Source: Trichopria drosophilae (taxonomy: Eukaryota; Arthropoda; Insecta; Hymenoptera; Diapriidae). Taken from it: DNA of 64,000 nucleotides. The position numbers and the translations under genes were made by a program. The stretch is from positions 108,799,501 to 108,863,500 of the forward strand of contig CM059585.1 in assembly GCA_030407085.1 (NCBI GenBank), given 5' to 3'. Below are positions 34,328 to 48,329 of the stretch, in pieces (the stretch's first letter is position 1; every line of letters starts with the position of its first letter). The notes under the pieces are model-generated. The model was not told the origin of the DNA. It searched no databases and was given only the letters and a program-made list of their open reading frames with translations.

Positions 34328-34641
34328 TACAGTAGTCCCTCGGTTATTCTAATTTCACTTATTGTAACTTCTTCACTTATTCTAATTTTTTTCCCTTCGC
34401 TTATTCTAATTTTCCCCTTCATTCGTTCTCCCCACCACGCCTACCATGTTACATGTGTATGGATGTACACATTCATACAACGGTACATAATAGTCATAAT
34501 GCGCATGCGCCATGAAAGCGAGAAAGAGAAAAAGTGAAAGGGCAAATCTGAGTAGTGGGGGTAAGGGGAAAATTAGGATAACCGAGGAAGGCCGCCATCA
34601 TACCTGTCTCGAAAAATTAGAATAACCGAGGGACTACTGTA
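34328..34641. mobile_element. CAGT-ended MITE, copy E
   Basis: TACAGTAGTCCCTCGGTTAT at the left, ATAACCGAGGGACTACTGTA at the right. Contains ATGCGCATGCGCC, AGTGGGGGTAAGGGGAAAA and GCCGCCAT. Confidence 0.9.
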
Positions 34642-34787
34642 TACTAGATTTTTCAAATTTCGGGCTCTATATAAGGGTCATTGTAACTACTGTAGACGGT
34701 TACCTAGAAAATACCAAAGATATTAATTCAGAACTGACCGAGAAATGCGAAGTGAATTTTCAAATTTCTGTTCTAAAAATTTGTATA

Positions 34788-35055
34788 TACAATAGAAACT
34801 CGGTGTATTTGCCCGCTCGGTTCCACGCCTTCCCCTCCCGTCTGTTTATATTTGTCAAAAGAAGGGGAAGGGCTCCGCTTCTACCACTCTCTGCAATCGC
34901 GCTATGTTCGTGACGTCACTGCAGGCCCTTCCTGAGGCTACAGCCCGTAAATTGGGGGAAAAAAGAGCGGTGAAAGGCAAATAACGTGACGGAAGCGGGC
35001 AAATATGCTGGGACGTAAATATAGCGAGATGCAATCATACCGGAACTCTACTGTA
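34788..35055. mobile_element. CAGT-like MITE, copy F (diverged)
   Basis: TACAATAGAAACTCGGTG at the left, CCGGAACTCTACTGTA at the right, with matching GCGGGCAAAT/ATTTGCCCGC inside. GC-rich interior with ATTGGGGGAAAAAAG. Ends are less conserved than in the other copies. Confidence 0.7.
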
Positions 35056-35539
35056 TCGTGTATTTTTATACCCAAGTGTGAGAGAACATAACATAGGCCA
35101 ACCCATGTGTAAACACTAAATGGCACCATTCATTAAAAACTAATTTACGAATTCACGTAGATAAATTATGAAGTTTAAAACATTTACACTAACACAATAA
35201 CCCAATAAACGAAAAAATATACGGAATCGATATTTTGCATTCTGTTTCTTTCTAGTGGTGTATTGATTATTCGAGATTCTTATTCGAATTTATACTATTT
35301 TATACAGCCTGTAATACCAGAATTGAATTCATTCGATCTTATACGATACCGTATTTAACGCATTACAAAATAGTACATTACCTAACAAGGGTGTAAAGTA
35401 TACTTTTATACACGGGCTGGAACTGCACTGACCTGTGATCACTAGATTTGATAAGGTGACCTTATATAATTTTTGTACTGCAACGATTAAACATAAGATG
35501 GCATAGCGATCGAGCGGAAGTCAATGATTTCTCGCGAAG

Positions 35540-35709
35540 TTTCCACTCTTTGATATACTTAGCTTCCGTGGTTTAACGTTCCCCGTTATTCGATCGCGCG
35601 TCGCGTTCCGTCTTTCACGTTTTGACCACGAACGAGCGACGTCGTTCTTCGACGAGCGGAAAAGTATCCACGTACATCCAAAGTTTTAGAGTTTCTGAAA
35701 TTTGGAAAA
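35540..35709 (+). promoter_or_regulatory. Probable RACK1 promoter and 5' UTR
   Basis: A local GC-rich stretch with several CG dinucleotides stands out from the AT-rich surroundings directly upstream of the RACK1 ATG. TCTTTC at 35611-35616 resembles the TCT/TOP initiator used by insect ribosomal-protein genes, a class RACK1 belongs to. The transcription start is inferred, not seen. Confidence 0.45.
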
Positions 35710-38640
<2,931 letters not shown>

Positions 38641-38660
38641 GTACGTTTTTGTATGAATGT

Positions 38661-38666
38661 AATAAA
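38661..38666 (+). terminator. Poly(A) signal of RACK1
   Basis: AATAAA 20 bases after the RACK1 stop codon; position and strand fit cleavage before the convergent NFU1 3' end. Confidence 0.6.
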
Positions 38667-38819
38667 TTACGAGACTGAAAATGAATTTATTTATTCATTT
38701 TAACTCCTGATCTTCTGATATTCAGAAGTGCGTGGATTAAATTTAGGTTAAGTCAACTCTATTGTGTTTATATTACAATTAAGTTGTAAATAAATTAAGG
38801 ATTAAGAAGTATTTTCAAT

Positions 38820-38825
38820 TTTATT
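38820..38825 (-). terminator. Poly(A) signal of NFU1
   Basis: TTTATT on the plus strand (AATAAA on the minus strand) lies about 90 bases downstream of the NFU1 stop. Convergent RACK1 transcripts end about 150 bases away, so the two 3' UTRs need not overlap. Confidence 0.5.
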
Positions 38826-38913
38826 TCTGAGTTTTCCGAGGGAATTAGTAAAAACTAAAAATTCATTTTAAAGTTTTGTATATTACAACTATAATACAAA
38901 TTAAAATGTTCAA

Positions 38914-41900
38914 CTACGTTGGTTTTGAAGTAGTTTCCGTAACTTTTTGCTCCAACTTTTCAAATTCTGCTTTCGCTACTTTGTCGGCTTCGTCGTCAAC
39001 TTGTTCGACACCCAAGACTTCTGGTATGTAAAACTGCATCATGTTTTGAACTCCGTTCTTCAACGTTACTACGGAACTTGGACAACTTGTGCAGGAACCT
39101 TGCATTTTTAGTTTGACGATTCCATTTTCAAATCCCTGAAACGAAGATGTTTGCAGTTTAGGTTTGTTGACTTATTTCTCTACGTTTTACAGTGAAACAA
39201 GAGTAAAGAACAATACAGTAGGACCTCTCTTATTCTAATTGGTAAAGTTTTTCAAGATGGCGCCGACCTCTCTTATTCTAATTTTCCCCTTGCCCCCACT
39301 TTGCTTGTGATTCGTGGACAATATTTTTCGTTGACTATTCGTGTGATAATGGAAGAAGACTTGTGGGGGAATGATTAGAATAAGAGAGGTCCTACTGTAC
39401 AGTGGCCCTCCCCTTATTTTAACTTTTCGAGTCGAGGAAAATGGCGACTTCTTCCCTTATTTTACCGTTTCCCCTCATCCTCAGCACTGGCAGTATGAGA
39501 GAATAAAAACAGAGAGAGGAAATATAGTAGCGTCTTTCTTCACCTGTATGCGCAAGCGCAAACAGCAATCCGGAACACTTTGGAACACTTTCAAATGGCG
39601 AATGGTGGGGGAAGAAGTTAACATAAGGGACGAAAAAAAATTAAAATAAAGGACGCAGTTAAAATAAGGGGAGTGCCACTGTATGGGGCTACAAAGAATG
39701 GAAGGAGGTGAAAGGGCTGCAAGAAAAATACCTCAAGTGGATTTTAGGGCTGGAAAGAGTAACACCGGGGAATATAGTGAGAGAAGAGTTGAAAAGAAAT
39801 AAATTGAGGGTGGAAATGGGATGGAGGGCGAGAAGGTTTCAGGAAAAACTGGAGAAAGGAGGAGGAGGGGAGTTGGGTTTGAAATGCATTTTGGAGAAAA
39901 GGAAGGATGAAAGAGAGAATAATAGGAGTGAATGGACAAGAGAGAGTGTGGAGAGGGGGAATTATTTATGGAGAAGAGGTATGAGTGAGGAAGCTTTGAA
40001 TGAATGGGAGCGTTTGAGGGAAAGAGATATAGAAGTGGATGAAAAAGAGAGAGGGGAGAAAGTTTAATAATGAGGATGGTAGGGGAATCGGATGGATGGA
40101 GATGATAGAACTAGTAAGAAGATAGAGAGAGAGAGTATAAATGATTAAGTAAATGATATGTTTATTTTAATTATAAATAAAACTTAAAACTCTTAAAAAA
40201 ATATATACTAAAAAATAAAAATTAACCTTAAAAGACTCAACGTTTCGGACCTCTCGGATCCCTCTTCAGGAGTAAATAATTAAAAACTGTTTTTAATCTG
40301 AAAAAGTCTTAAAAAACTGTTTTTAATTTTTGAACTCTTTTGAATACTTTCAAATGGCGAATGGTGGGGGAACTCACGAGGGGAAGAAGTTAACATGAGG
40401 GACGAAAAAAATTTTAAATAAAGGACGCAGTTAAAATAAGGGGAGTGCCACTGTATGGGGCTACAAAGAATGGAAGGAGGTGAAAGGGCTGCAAGAAAAA
40501 TACCTCGAGTGGATTTTAGGGCTGCAAAGAGTAACACCGGGGTATATAGTGAGAGAAGAGATGAAAAGAAATAAATTGAGGGTGGAAATGGGATGGAGGG
40601 CGGGAAGGTTTGAGGAAAAACTGGAGAAAGGAGAAGGAGGAGGGGAGTTGGGTTTGAAATGCATGTTGGAGAAAAGGAAGGATGAAAGAGAGAATAATAG
40701 GAGTGAATGGATAAGAGAGAGTGTGGAGAGGGGGAATTATTTATGGAGAAGAGGTATGAGTGAGGAAGCTTTGAATGAATGGGGAGAGAATAAATGGCAG
40801 CGTTTGAGAGAAAGAGATATAGAAGTGGATGAAAAAGAGAGAGGGGAGAAAGTTTAATAATGAGGATGGATGGAGATGATAGAACTAGTAAGAAGATAGA
40901 GAGAGAGAGAGTGTGTAAATGATTAAGTAATTGATATGTTTATTTCAATTATAAATAAAACTTAAAACTCTTTAAAAAATACATACTAAAAAATAAAAAT
41001 GAACTTTAAAAGACTCAACGTTTCGGACCTTTCGGATCCTTCTTCAGGAGTCAATGATTAAAAACTGTTTTTAATTTTTGAACTCTTTTGAACACTTTCA
41101 AATGGCGAATGGTGAGGGAACTCACGAGGGGGAGAAGTTAACATAAGGGACGAAAGAAAGTTAAAATAAAGGACGCAGTTAAAATAATAGGAGTTAAAAT
41201 AAGGGGAGGACCACTGTAATAGGAGTGAGTGGACAAGAGAGAGGGTTGAGAGGGGGAATTATTTATGGAGAAGAGGTATGCTGTGAGGAAGCTTTGAATG
41301 AATATGGAGAGAATCAATGAGAGCGTTTGAGGGAAAGAGATATAGAAGTGGATGAAAAAGAGAGAGGGGGAGAAAGTGAGAGCGTCTAGGTCATGTGTGA
41401 GTTATGAAAGGGTGAGAATGGGTACCAGCGTATGTACGAATCTGTAAGAGAAATGAGGGGAAAAGATTGGTGAGAATAGCAAGGTGGAGATGCGGGAACG
41501 AGGAGAGGGGGAATAGGTACTGGATGGATGAGGACGAGAGAAAGTGCAGATTGTGCGAGAGGGAGAGAGGGAATGTCGAACATTTAACAAACAACTGCGA
41601 GTATGTGAGGGAGAAAGGAGAAAGAGGTGTGGATGTATTAAATGAGGATGGTAGGGGAATCGGATGGATAGAACTAGTAAGAAGATAGAGAGAGAGAGAG
41701 AGAGAGTAAATGATTAAGTAATTGATATGTTTATTTTAATTATAAATAAAACTTAAAACTCTTTAAAAAATATATACTAAAAAATAAAAATTAACTTTAA
41801 AAGACTCAACGTTTCGGACCTCTCGGATCCCTCTTCAGGAGTCGATAATTAAAAACTGTTTTTAATCTTAAAAAGTCTTAAAAAACTGTTTTTAATTTTT

Positions 41901-42983
41901 GAACTCTTTTGAACACTTTCAAATGGCGAATGGTGGGGGAACTCACGAGGGGGAAAAGTTAACATAAGGGACGAAAGAAAGTTAAAATAAGGGGAGGGCC
42001 ACTGTATATCTTCAACTTATTAAAATAAATTATTACATCAGAAAATTAAATTAGTGAAATTAAACTCGATTAGTTTCGATTGTTTTAAATTTGTCGAGTT
42101 TGGAGAATTAAGGGAACGATGACAAAATTTACTTACCATGAAAACAATATCTCCACCATCTTCCTGTACCGTCGGTCTTATTCGAGTGTCCAGTAATTCT
42201 TTAATCATTTGTACCGTTTCGTCATCATCTTCATTAATTTCTAAAATTAAAAAGAATTTAGAGGAAATAGAAGACGATAATGAGTAATCTTACGTGTATC
42301 AGCAGGCGGTTGTTCTTCGGTTAAAACTGGCAAGCCACTCGCAAAGAAATCCATAATTACAGCAAATATTTGTGGTTTTACAACAAACCAATCGACATCT
42401 TCGTCTACTTTAGTAACGGTAATGAAATCATGTCCATAAAACACCGACTTTACACCTTCGATTCGAAATAACATTTTGGCTAGCGGTGAACAATACGCGT
42501 CGGATGCAGATGGAAAATCTTTTGTCTGACGAGGTTCGAGAATTGTGACCCCAGGTATGAATTTCAAACTGTTTGGATTCGGAGTATCTTGTGTTTGAAT
42601 AAACATGTTACGTTTATGAATTTGCGTAGTGTTTTGGATAGTTTTCCATTTTGTCTTGTTGCATGCTGTGTGGATTTCTTTAACATTATGTCGTAGAAAC
42701 CTGAAATTGAGTAATACAATTTGATACCAAGTAGAACTTGCGTGAGAATTTGACTTCTTACAATTTAATATATTTCGTACTCGAGTCATCGTAATAATAC
42801 CAAATGTACAAATATTGTAAGAAAGAATGAATAAAAATTACTCAATTACTGAAATTACAATAAATTATAGAAGACAATTTTTAGTAATTTTATTTTTTTA
42901 AATTACCTGGAACACTGACAAGCGACTAAACGGCTACAAGCCAGAGTTCGGCAAGCAGAAATTGATTTCATAATTTTGTCCAT
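38914..42983 (-). CDS. NFU1: NFU1 iron-sulfur cluster scaffold, mitochondrial
   Basis: Exons 42983-42907, 42700-42294, 42240-42137 and 39135-38914 join in phase to 269 residues, normal for animal NFU1. The protein carries 4Fe-4S clusters to lipoyl synthase and respiratory enzymes in mitochondria. The N-terminus is a basic, serine/arginine-rich presequence ([12 protein letters not shown]). The Nfu N-domain follows ([15 protein letters not shown], then [17 protein letters not shown]). The C-terminal NifU domain ends with the cluster-binding C-T-S-C pair at C211 and C214. An in-frame ATG at 42789 is intronic; the exon at 42907-42983 gives a proper targeting peptide and correct phase, so it was preferred. 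The last intron (3 kb) holds two MITEs and a triplicated LINE cassette but keeps clean splice sites. Confidence 0.95.
39214..39399. mobile_element. CAGT-ended MITE, copy G
   Basis: TACAGTAGGACCTCTCTTAT at the left and the exact complement at the right. It shares the TA at 39398-39399 with the next MITE. Located in the last intron of NFU1. Confidence 0.9.
39398..39683. mobile_element. CAGT-ended MITE, copy H, abutting copy G
   Basis: TACAGTGGCCCTCCCCTTAT at the left, AAGGGGAGTGCCACTGTA at the right. Its right half recurs at 40348, 41095 and 41921 as part of a tandem amplification. Confidence 0.85.
39684..42008 (+). pseudogene. Three tandem LINE ORF2 C-terminal cassettes
   Basis: Cassettes begin near 39684, 40456 and 41219. 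The first two encode [19 protein letters not shown] / [19 protein letters not shown] and a charged C-terminus; the third keeps a later zinc-knuckle-like part, [19 protein letters not shown]. Each ends in (GA)n, an AT-rich tail and the reverse strand of the hammerhead-like hairpin, then a copy of the right half of MITE H. The frames are element-derived, not host genes. Confidence 0.75.
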
Positions 42984-43249
42984 GTTTGAATCTTCTTGAT
43001 TGATTATTATTTCGGTTTTTAACTGTTTTGTGCAATCATTGCACAAAAATTACGTATATACAAGTAGGTTTGACAACTGACAAAATTGGTTTGACAAATG
43101 TTGCAATTTTGAGGTTATGTTTTGTTTGGCAGAAAACCGCAGGAACTGCGACGTTACAATTGATTTCCGTAATGGTAGACCGCGGGATTATTCAAAGTTC
43201 CCAATGAAATTCGGTTAAAAAAGTTTAATTCGTGTAAAGTTCATGAGAT

Positions 43250-44230
43250 GGTCAGAATTTTTCTGCATTTATTGAGTGTTCATTTAGCACTTTTGGGTGT
43301 ACTTCCGAAAGCCACACACCTCCAATTTATTTGAAACTACGTATACTTATGTAATTTAATGCGCTGATTACGAATTACATCGTGAAAATTGCCGACAAGG
43401 TCATCTTCAAGGTCAAAATGAAAAAAAAAACGCATTTTTTGAATTTCTTCGCATTTATCTCCGAAAATACAAATCAGACGGAAAAAAGTTTCCAACAAAA
43501 AAGATAGAGAATCAAATTCTCTACAAAAAAGGTTAGATGCATTTTTATCGAAACATCAAAGGTAACGCCGTAATCGAAGGAGGAACATGAGAATAATCTG
43601 TTCAACGTGTTCCTTTTGTATCTGATGGTTGGAGGTTAGGGTAGTATAAAAAGGGGGGTCTGGGGGGCGGAGCCCCCATAACGTAGGCACTCCCTAGATT
43701 CAAGCATTGCTTTTCAAACTGTAGGAGGTAGCCGTAAATAATCATAAATCTGAACGGGAGGGGGAGGGGGGGGGTATAAAAGTTAGTATAAAAAAGGGCA
43801 AAAATTGCCCTGATCCTGTCAACGGGAGCCGGAAATGCCTAGCAGAAAGTTCTGAGCACCGCAATTTCATCTAGTGGCGACAAGCCTAACTACATTGCAA
43901 AGAGAACGTTAACTAGATTATTGTCATGTTCCTCATCCGATTATGGCATTATTTTTGATATTTCGAAAAAAATGCACCTAACCTTTTTTGTAGAGAATTT
44001 GATTCTCTATCTTTTTTGTTTGAAACTTTTTTCCGTCTGATTTGTATTTTCGGAAATAAATGCGAATAAATGCAAAAAAAAACGCGTTTTTTTCATTTTG
44101 ACCTTGAAGATGACCTTGTCGGCAATTTTCATTACGAAATTCGTAATCAGCGCATCAAATTACGTAAGTATACGTATTTTCGAAAAAATTGGAGGTGTGT
44201 GGCTTTCGGAAGTTTATCCGCACTTTTTTC
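43250..44230. mobile_element. Long palindrome with TATA/G-run core, copy 1
   Basis: Arms at about 43290-43590 and 43915-44220 are reverse complements (for example GAAAGCCACACACCTCC and GGAGGTGTGTGGCTTTC). The loop holds AGTATAAAAAGGGGGGTC followed by TGGGGGGCGGAGCCCCC at 43643-43676. Confidence 0.75.
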
Positions 44231-44285
44231 TGACTGTGGCAAAAACGCAAATCTTTGTCATGACATAAATTAGTCTATTGGTCAA

Positions 44286-45290
44286 GCAGGTCTGCAAAAT
44301 TCACTTTTTTTTTTATATCAGAGTGATTTCCGACGTATTTTTGTACGCTGAACACGAATCTGAAGACGAAAAATGTCTATCACGTCATAATTTTGAGAAA
44401 AGAGGGGACAAAAACACCAAAAAATTGGGTGTCTTTACCCCTAATTTTCTCAGAAGCCTGACGTGCAACAGATCTGAATTTGTGCTCAAATTAAAGCTTG
44501 ATTCTTCCCCTACAAAAATCATACACGATAGTTTTAAAAAAAATTTCATAGTTTTGAAAAAAAAAATGGTTTTAACCTTGCTATTCCTAGTGACTATGAT
44601 GACAATGCAAATTATTTAACTACATTGAGCAGAGCTCATACAAACCACTACTTGACTGTTTTCGGGGTTGGTGTTTAAGAATCCAGTATCGCCTTTCTAA
44701 ATTCAAAATGGCGGATCCAAGATGGCGGACGTAAAAATAAAAAATTTAAATTAACCTCATGAAAATCAGTACTCGGGGTTTTTTGAGCCGCTGATGACGA
44801 ATCCAATGTTAGTTTCACAAAATTTAAAATAACGAATCCAAAATGGCGGCCGCAAAATATAAAAAAAATATACTTAGGATCTTAAAATCACCACTTAATG
44901 GTTTTTTTTTTGTTCGCCATTAGTAATACCAGCGGTTGTTCGATTTTGTTTGCATTTTCATCATAATCATTAGAAATAGCAAAGTTAAAACCATTTTTTT
45001 TTCAAAACTATGAAATTTTTTTTAAAACTATCTTATGATTTTTGTAGGGGAAGAACCAAGCTTTAATTTAAGCACAAATTCAAGCCTGTAGCACGTCAGG
45101 TTTTAGAGAAAATTAGGGGTAAAAACACCCAAAAACGTGTTTTTTTGTGTCTTTATTACCCCCACTTTTCTCTAAATCATGACGTGATTGGCATTTTTCT
45201 ACTTCAGATTCGTGTTCAGCACACAAAAATACGTCGAAAATCACTCTGATATTTAAAAAAAAAATCCGTGGAGACCTGTGTAATATATCC
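44286..45290. mobile_element. Long palindrome with ATGGCGG loop
   Basis: 44286-44620 and 44950-45290 are reverse complements (AGAGTGATTTCCGACGTATT-type against its complement). The loop holds two AAAATGGCGGATCC modules. A frame in the left arm is a shadow of the palindrome. Confidence 0.75.
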
Positions 45291-45507
45291 AATTTAAAAA
45301 CTTGATCATTTCTAACCAGCCTAAGGTATACCGAACAACATGCCGTTCTCCTTTTTCAAAAACATGTTGTCAAAAAAAAGATAGAAAAAAATGTTTGTCA
45401 TGAGCTATGGAATCTATTAGGCCAATTTCTGTATTAAAAATTAATGAAATCGTTTGAAACTTGCTACTCTGGGGTTTTCGAGGTCGCCGATTACAAATCT
45501 GATGATA

Positions 45508-46546
45508 TACAGTACCGTTCAAAAGTATGAGCTCACCCTTGCGGAATTTTGACTAAATTAAAATGTTCATATCTCATCGCCAAGATAACGTACGGGAAAA
45601 ATTAAAAAAAGGGAATTAAAGAGGAGACTTTCAGTTTCCCAGTCGTGTTGGTTTCATTTGTACATTTTTCTACGAACTATGCTTGATTTACTAAAGTAAT
45701 TTTTTCGTATTATTTTGTTCTTTTTCAATCAGCTCCCATTTTTAAAAAAATGTTTACAACAAAAATGTACAACGTGTAATCGAAAGGTAATCCCTATAAC
45801 TTTAATTTGCCTCTTCGGGATTTTGTCGAATAATTCTTTACAAATAGTTATTCAATTTTGAACAAAATACAGTAAAACCCCTCTTAGTTGAACATGGTCG
45901 AGCCGGCATTTCCCCTCCGACCCCGTTTATTGGAACGCTTACAGTTGTCCCCACTCCTCGCGCAATATACCCGTCCGGCGTGAGTAGCGCACGCGCATTG
46001 GAATTTGTATCCGCGTAAGAGCGAGTAGTGGGGGTAAGGGGAAGTAGAAATCGTTCAAATAAACGAGGTTATTTTGTTCAAATAGACGGGGTGTTGAAAT
46101 GAAACTTTTTGTTTCTTAAACATTTTTTATATCAAGTTAATTTTCCGAGATATAGCAGATTGAAAAAAATCACATTAATTTGTTCAAAATTAAATAAGTA
46201 TTTGTAAAGAAATATTAGAAAAAATCCCGAAGAGGCAAATTAAAGCTATTGGGATTACCTTTCGATTACACGTTGTACATTTCTCCTGCAATAATTTAAA
46301 AAAAAATGGGAGCGGATTGAAAAAGAAAAAAATAATACAAAAAAATGACTTTAGTAAATTTAGCATAGTTCGTAGAAAAATGTATATATAGAAATGAAAC
46401 CACCACGACTAAGAAGCTGAAAGTCTCCTCTTTAATTCCCTTTTTTTATTTTTTCCGTACATTCGCCCCAACCTCGCAATGAGATATCATTATTTTAATT
46501 TAGCCAAAATTCCACAAGGGTGAGCTCATACTTTTGAGCTTCGATA
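45508..46546. mobile_element. Tc1/mariner-like MITE
   Basis: CAGTACCGTTCAAAAGTATG at the left, matched by GAGCTCATACTTTTGAGC at the right, TA-rich borders, long inverted arms. The ends resemble Tc1-type termini. A CAGT MITE is nested at 45868-46096. No transposase remains. Confidence 0.75.
45868..46096. mobile_element. CAGT-ended MITE, copy I (nested, right end eroded)
   Basis: TACAGTAAAACCCCTCTTAG at the left; AAATAGACGGGGTGTT at the right is a degraded complement. Inside: GTAGCGCACGCGCATTGG and AGTGGGGGTAAGGGGAAG. Confidence 0.7.
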
Positions 46547-46829
46547 TACAATATGTACTTACACACTTTACTACGAGGAGGTTCGAGAAAGGTCTTCAAA
46601 GTGCAATTTTTTTCTGTTTTTATATATTTTTGTTTAAAATTGTTTTTAAAATAAAAACTGTAACATATTGAACTCTCGAAATCAGTGTTTTTTCCCCACA
46701 TGTAACACGATAACTCAGGAGTACATAACAAAATTTTGAAATTTACACGGAATAATCTGGATAGATAATAAACTCTGTAAAATATCTATAAAAACTAAAA
46801 ATATAGATTTGTAGCTGCAGAATCGAAGA

Positions 46830-47213
46830 CTTTTTTTTTTTTTTATTTATTTTTTTTTTTATTAATTAATTATCGGGCGGAATTGCCCTTTTTACTGAAT
46901 TGTTGGCTTATTATTATTTTTACTAGGATTTTGCGAGAGCTGCAGATCGACTTAGACAGATGGCGCCATACTTCACATTTGTGTATGAAATGTAGGACTG
47001 CAGAAACCTACACCAAGTACAGCAGCGGTCATGAGTCGATTTCCGCCAGATAAACAATACTTTCGAAACGTAAACACAAACAACGTGGCTCGTCTTACCA
47101 ACAGCGAGCTGCTGCTTGGAAACGAAATCGAAAAATTGTTCACCCGACGGGGATCGAACTCACGACCTACGACTTCGTAGTCCAGTGCGTTAACCGCCTG
47201 AGCCACGAAGCCG
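46830..47213 (-). mobile_element. tRNA-headed SINE
   Basis: On the minus strand the head (47213-47150) carries box A TGGCTCAGGCGG and box B GAGTTCGATCC. A unique body follows, then a GGGCAATTCCGCCC hairpin and an A/T-rich tail. The hairpin resembles the LINE tails of this window, suggesting LINE-assisted mobilisation. Confidence 0.7.
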
Positions 47214-47221
47214 ATTTGCAT

Positions 47222-47907
47222 CCCTGGTAGAAATTTTGCCCAGGATCTGGCCAGGCCGGACCAGGCATGCCTTCGTCTCTGGACAGGCTCTGGTCAGGAA
47301 ATGTAACGAAATGGCCGACCAGGTACCTGGTCAGGGTTAACTGAAACAGGGCATACTGTGCAGGGCCTGCACAGAACTTACAGGAAGCCCTGTCCAAGAT
47401 ATATTTTGCGAGAACATATATAGATATATATGTATATATACGGTCCACTCGCGTTAAGGTTAGGTTGGTAGAGTGTCAACAGAGCCGTCCAGCACGTCAA
47501 GGCAACCGCCAAGTTCGAAGCAACCTCAGATAAGTTTTTAAATGAAATAAATGATACAATTATATATAAAAATAAATACTTTGTGTTTTTAATTCCTTTT
47601 TGTTCCAGGTCAACGATTCCTGATATATAAGATTTTTCAGTATACATGCAGTCCCTGCACAGGACCTGGGCAGTGCCCGTATTCTGTAAGTCGGTATTAC
47701 GAATAACGTCGACGTTATGACAATTCCAACCAACCACGGTCCAGGGTATTGTCGTTATCGACAGTAACGTCGACGTTATTCGTAATAACGACTTACGGAA
47801 TACGGGCACAGACTTGTTAAGGAATTCCCATCATCAGGTAAGCCCATTTAAACCCTGATCAGGGCCTGACCAGGAACAGGACTGCCTGATTTCAATTTCT
47901 ACCAGGG
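47222..47907. mobile_element. CCCTGGTAGAAATT-ended MITE with iterated CCTGGTCAGG
   Basis: CCCTGGTAGAAATT at the left and AATTTCTACCAGGG at the right. The flanks are strings of CAGG/CCTGG variants (ACCAGGTACCTGGTCAGGG). A separate palindrome (47674-47808) is inserted near the right end. Confidence 0.75.
47674..47808. mobile_element. Nested palindromic MITE (GCCCGTATTC ends)
   Basis: TGCCCGTATTCTGTAAGTCG at the left and CGACTTACGGAATACGGGCA at the right, with a perfect AACGTCGACGTTAT arm on each side. Confidence 0.8.
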
Positions 47908-48059
47908 ATTTTTGATAAAAATACAAAATTTGGTATAAATATTCTATAATTAATCACGAGAGTGTATCCATTGCCAACCTGCCACGAGCAGCATTATTGA
48001 CATATGAATAACAAATTGCCGTAATATTGTGCATGCAAAAACTAATATAAGATTCGTTT

Positions 48060-48300
48060 ATGAGTTCGAATTTTGATTAAGACATCCGCCATATTGAATC
48101 AGCCATTTTGAATTTTCCAAAAATGTGACTTCAGATTCGTAATCAGCGACCCCGAAAACCTCCGAGTAACAAGTGTCAGGCGAAATGATTGGTATTTAGA
48201 AAATTTGCCCGCAATATTGAATCCGCCATTATTACATTTTCGAAATCTGACTTCAAATTCGTAATCGGCGTCCCAAGAAACCCCTATACACCAAGTTACA
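48060..48300. repeat. ATGGCGG module repeats, inverted
   Basis: Two units with CCGCCATATTGAATCAGCC and GATTCGTAATCAGCGACCCC, same family as at 12200. Confidence 0.6.
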
Positions 48301-48329
48301 GTAAAATAAACCAACATTTTTTTTCCCGC

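Noticed and set aside
39708..40857. Two 119-125 residue frames as host genes
   Set aside because: They are near-identical tandem copies and match LINE ORF2 C-termini inside an NFU1 intron.
42700..42789. Alternative NFU1 start at 42789
   Set aside because: It reads through an intron. The acceptor at 42703-42701 and the upstream exon with a mitochondrial presequence join in phase.
44070..44619. Frames of 67 and 113 codons
   Set aside because: They lie in palindrome arms and mirror the opposite arm, so they are shadows of the repeat.
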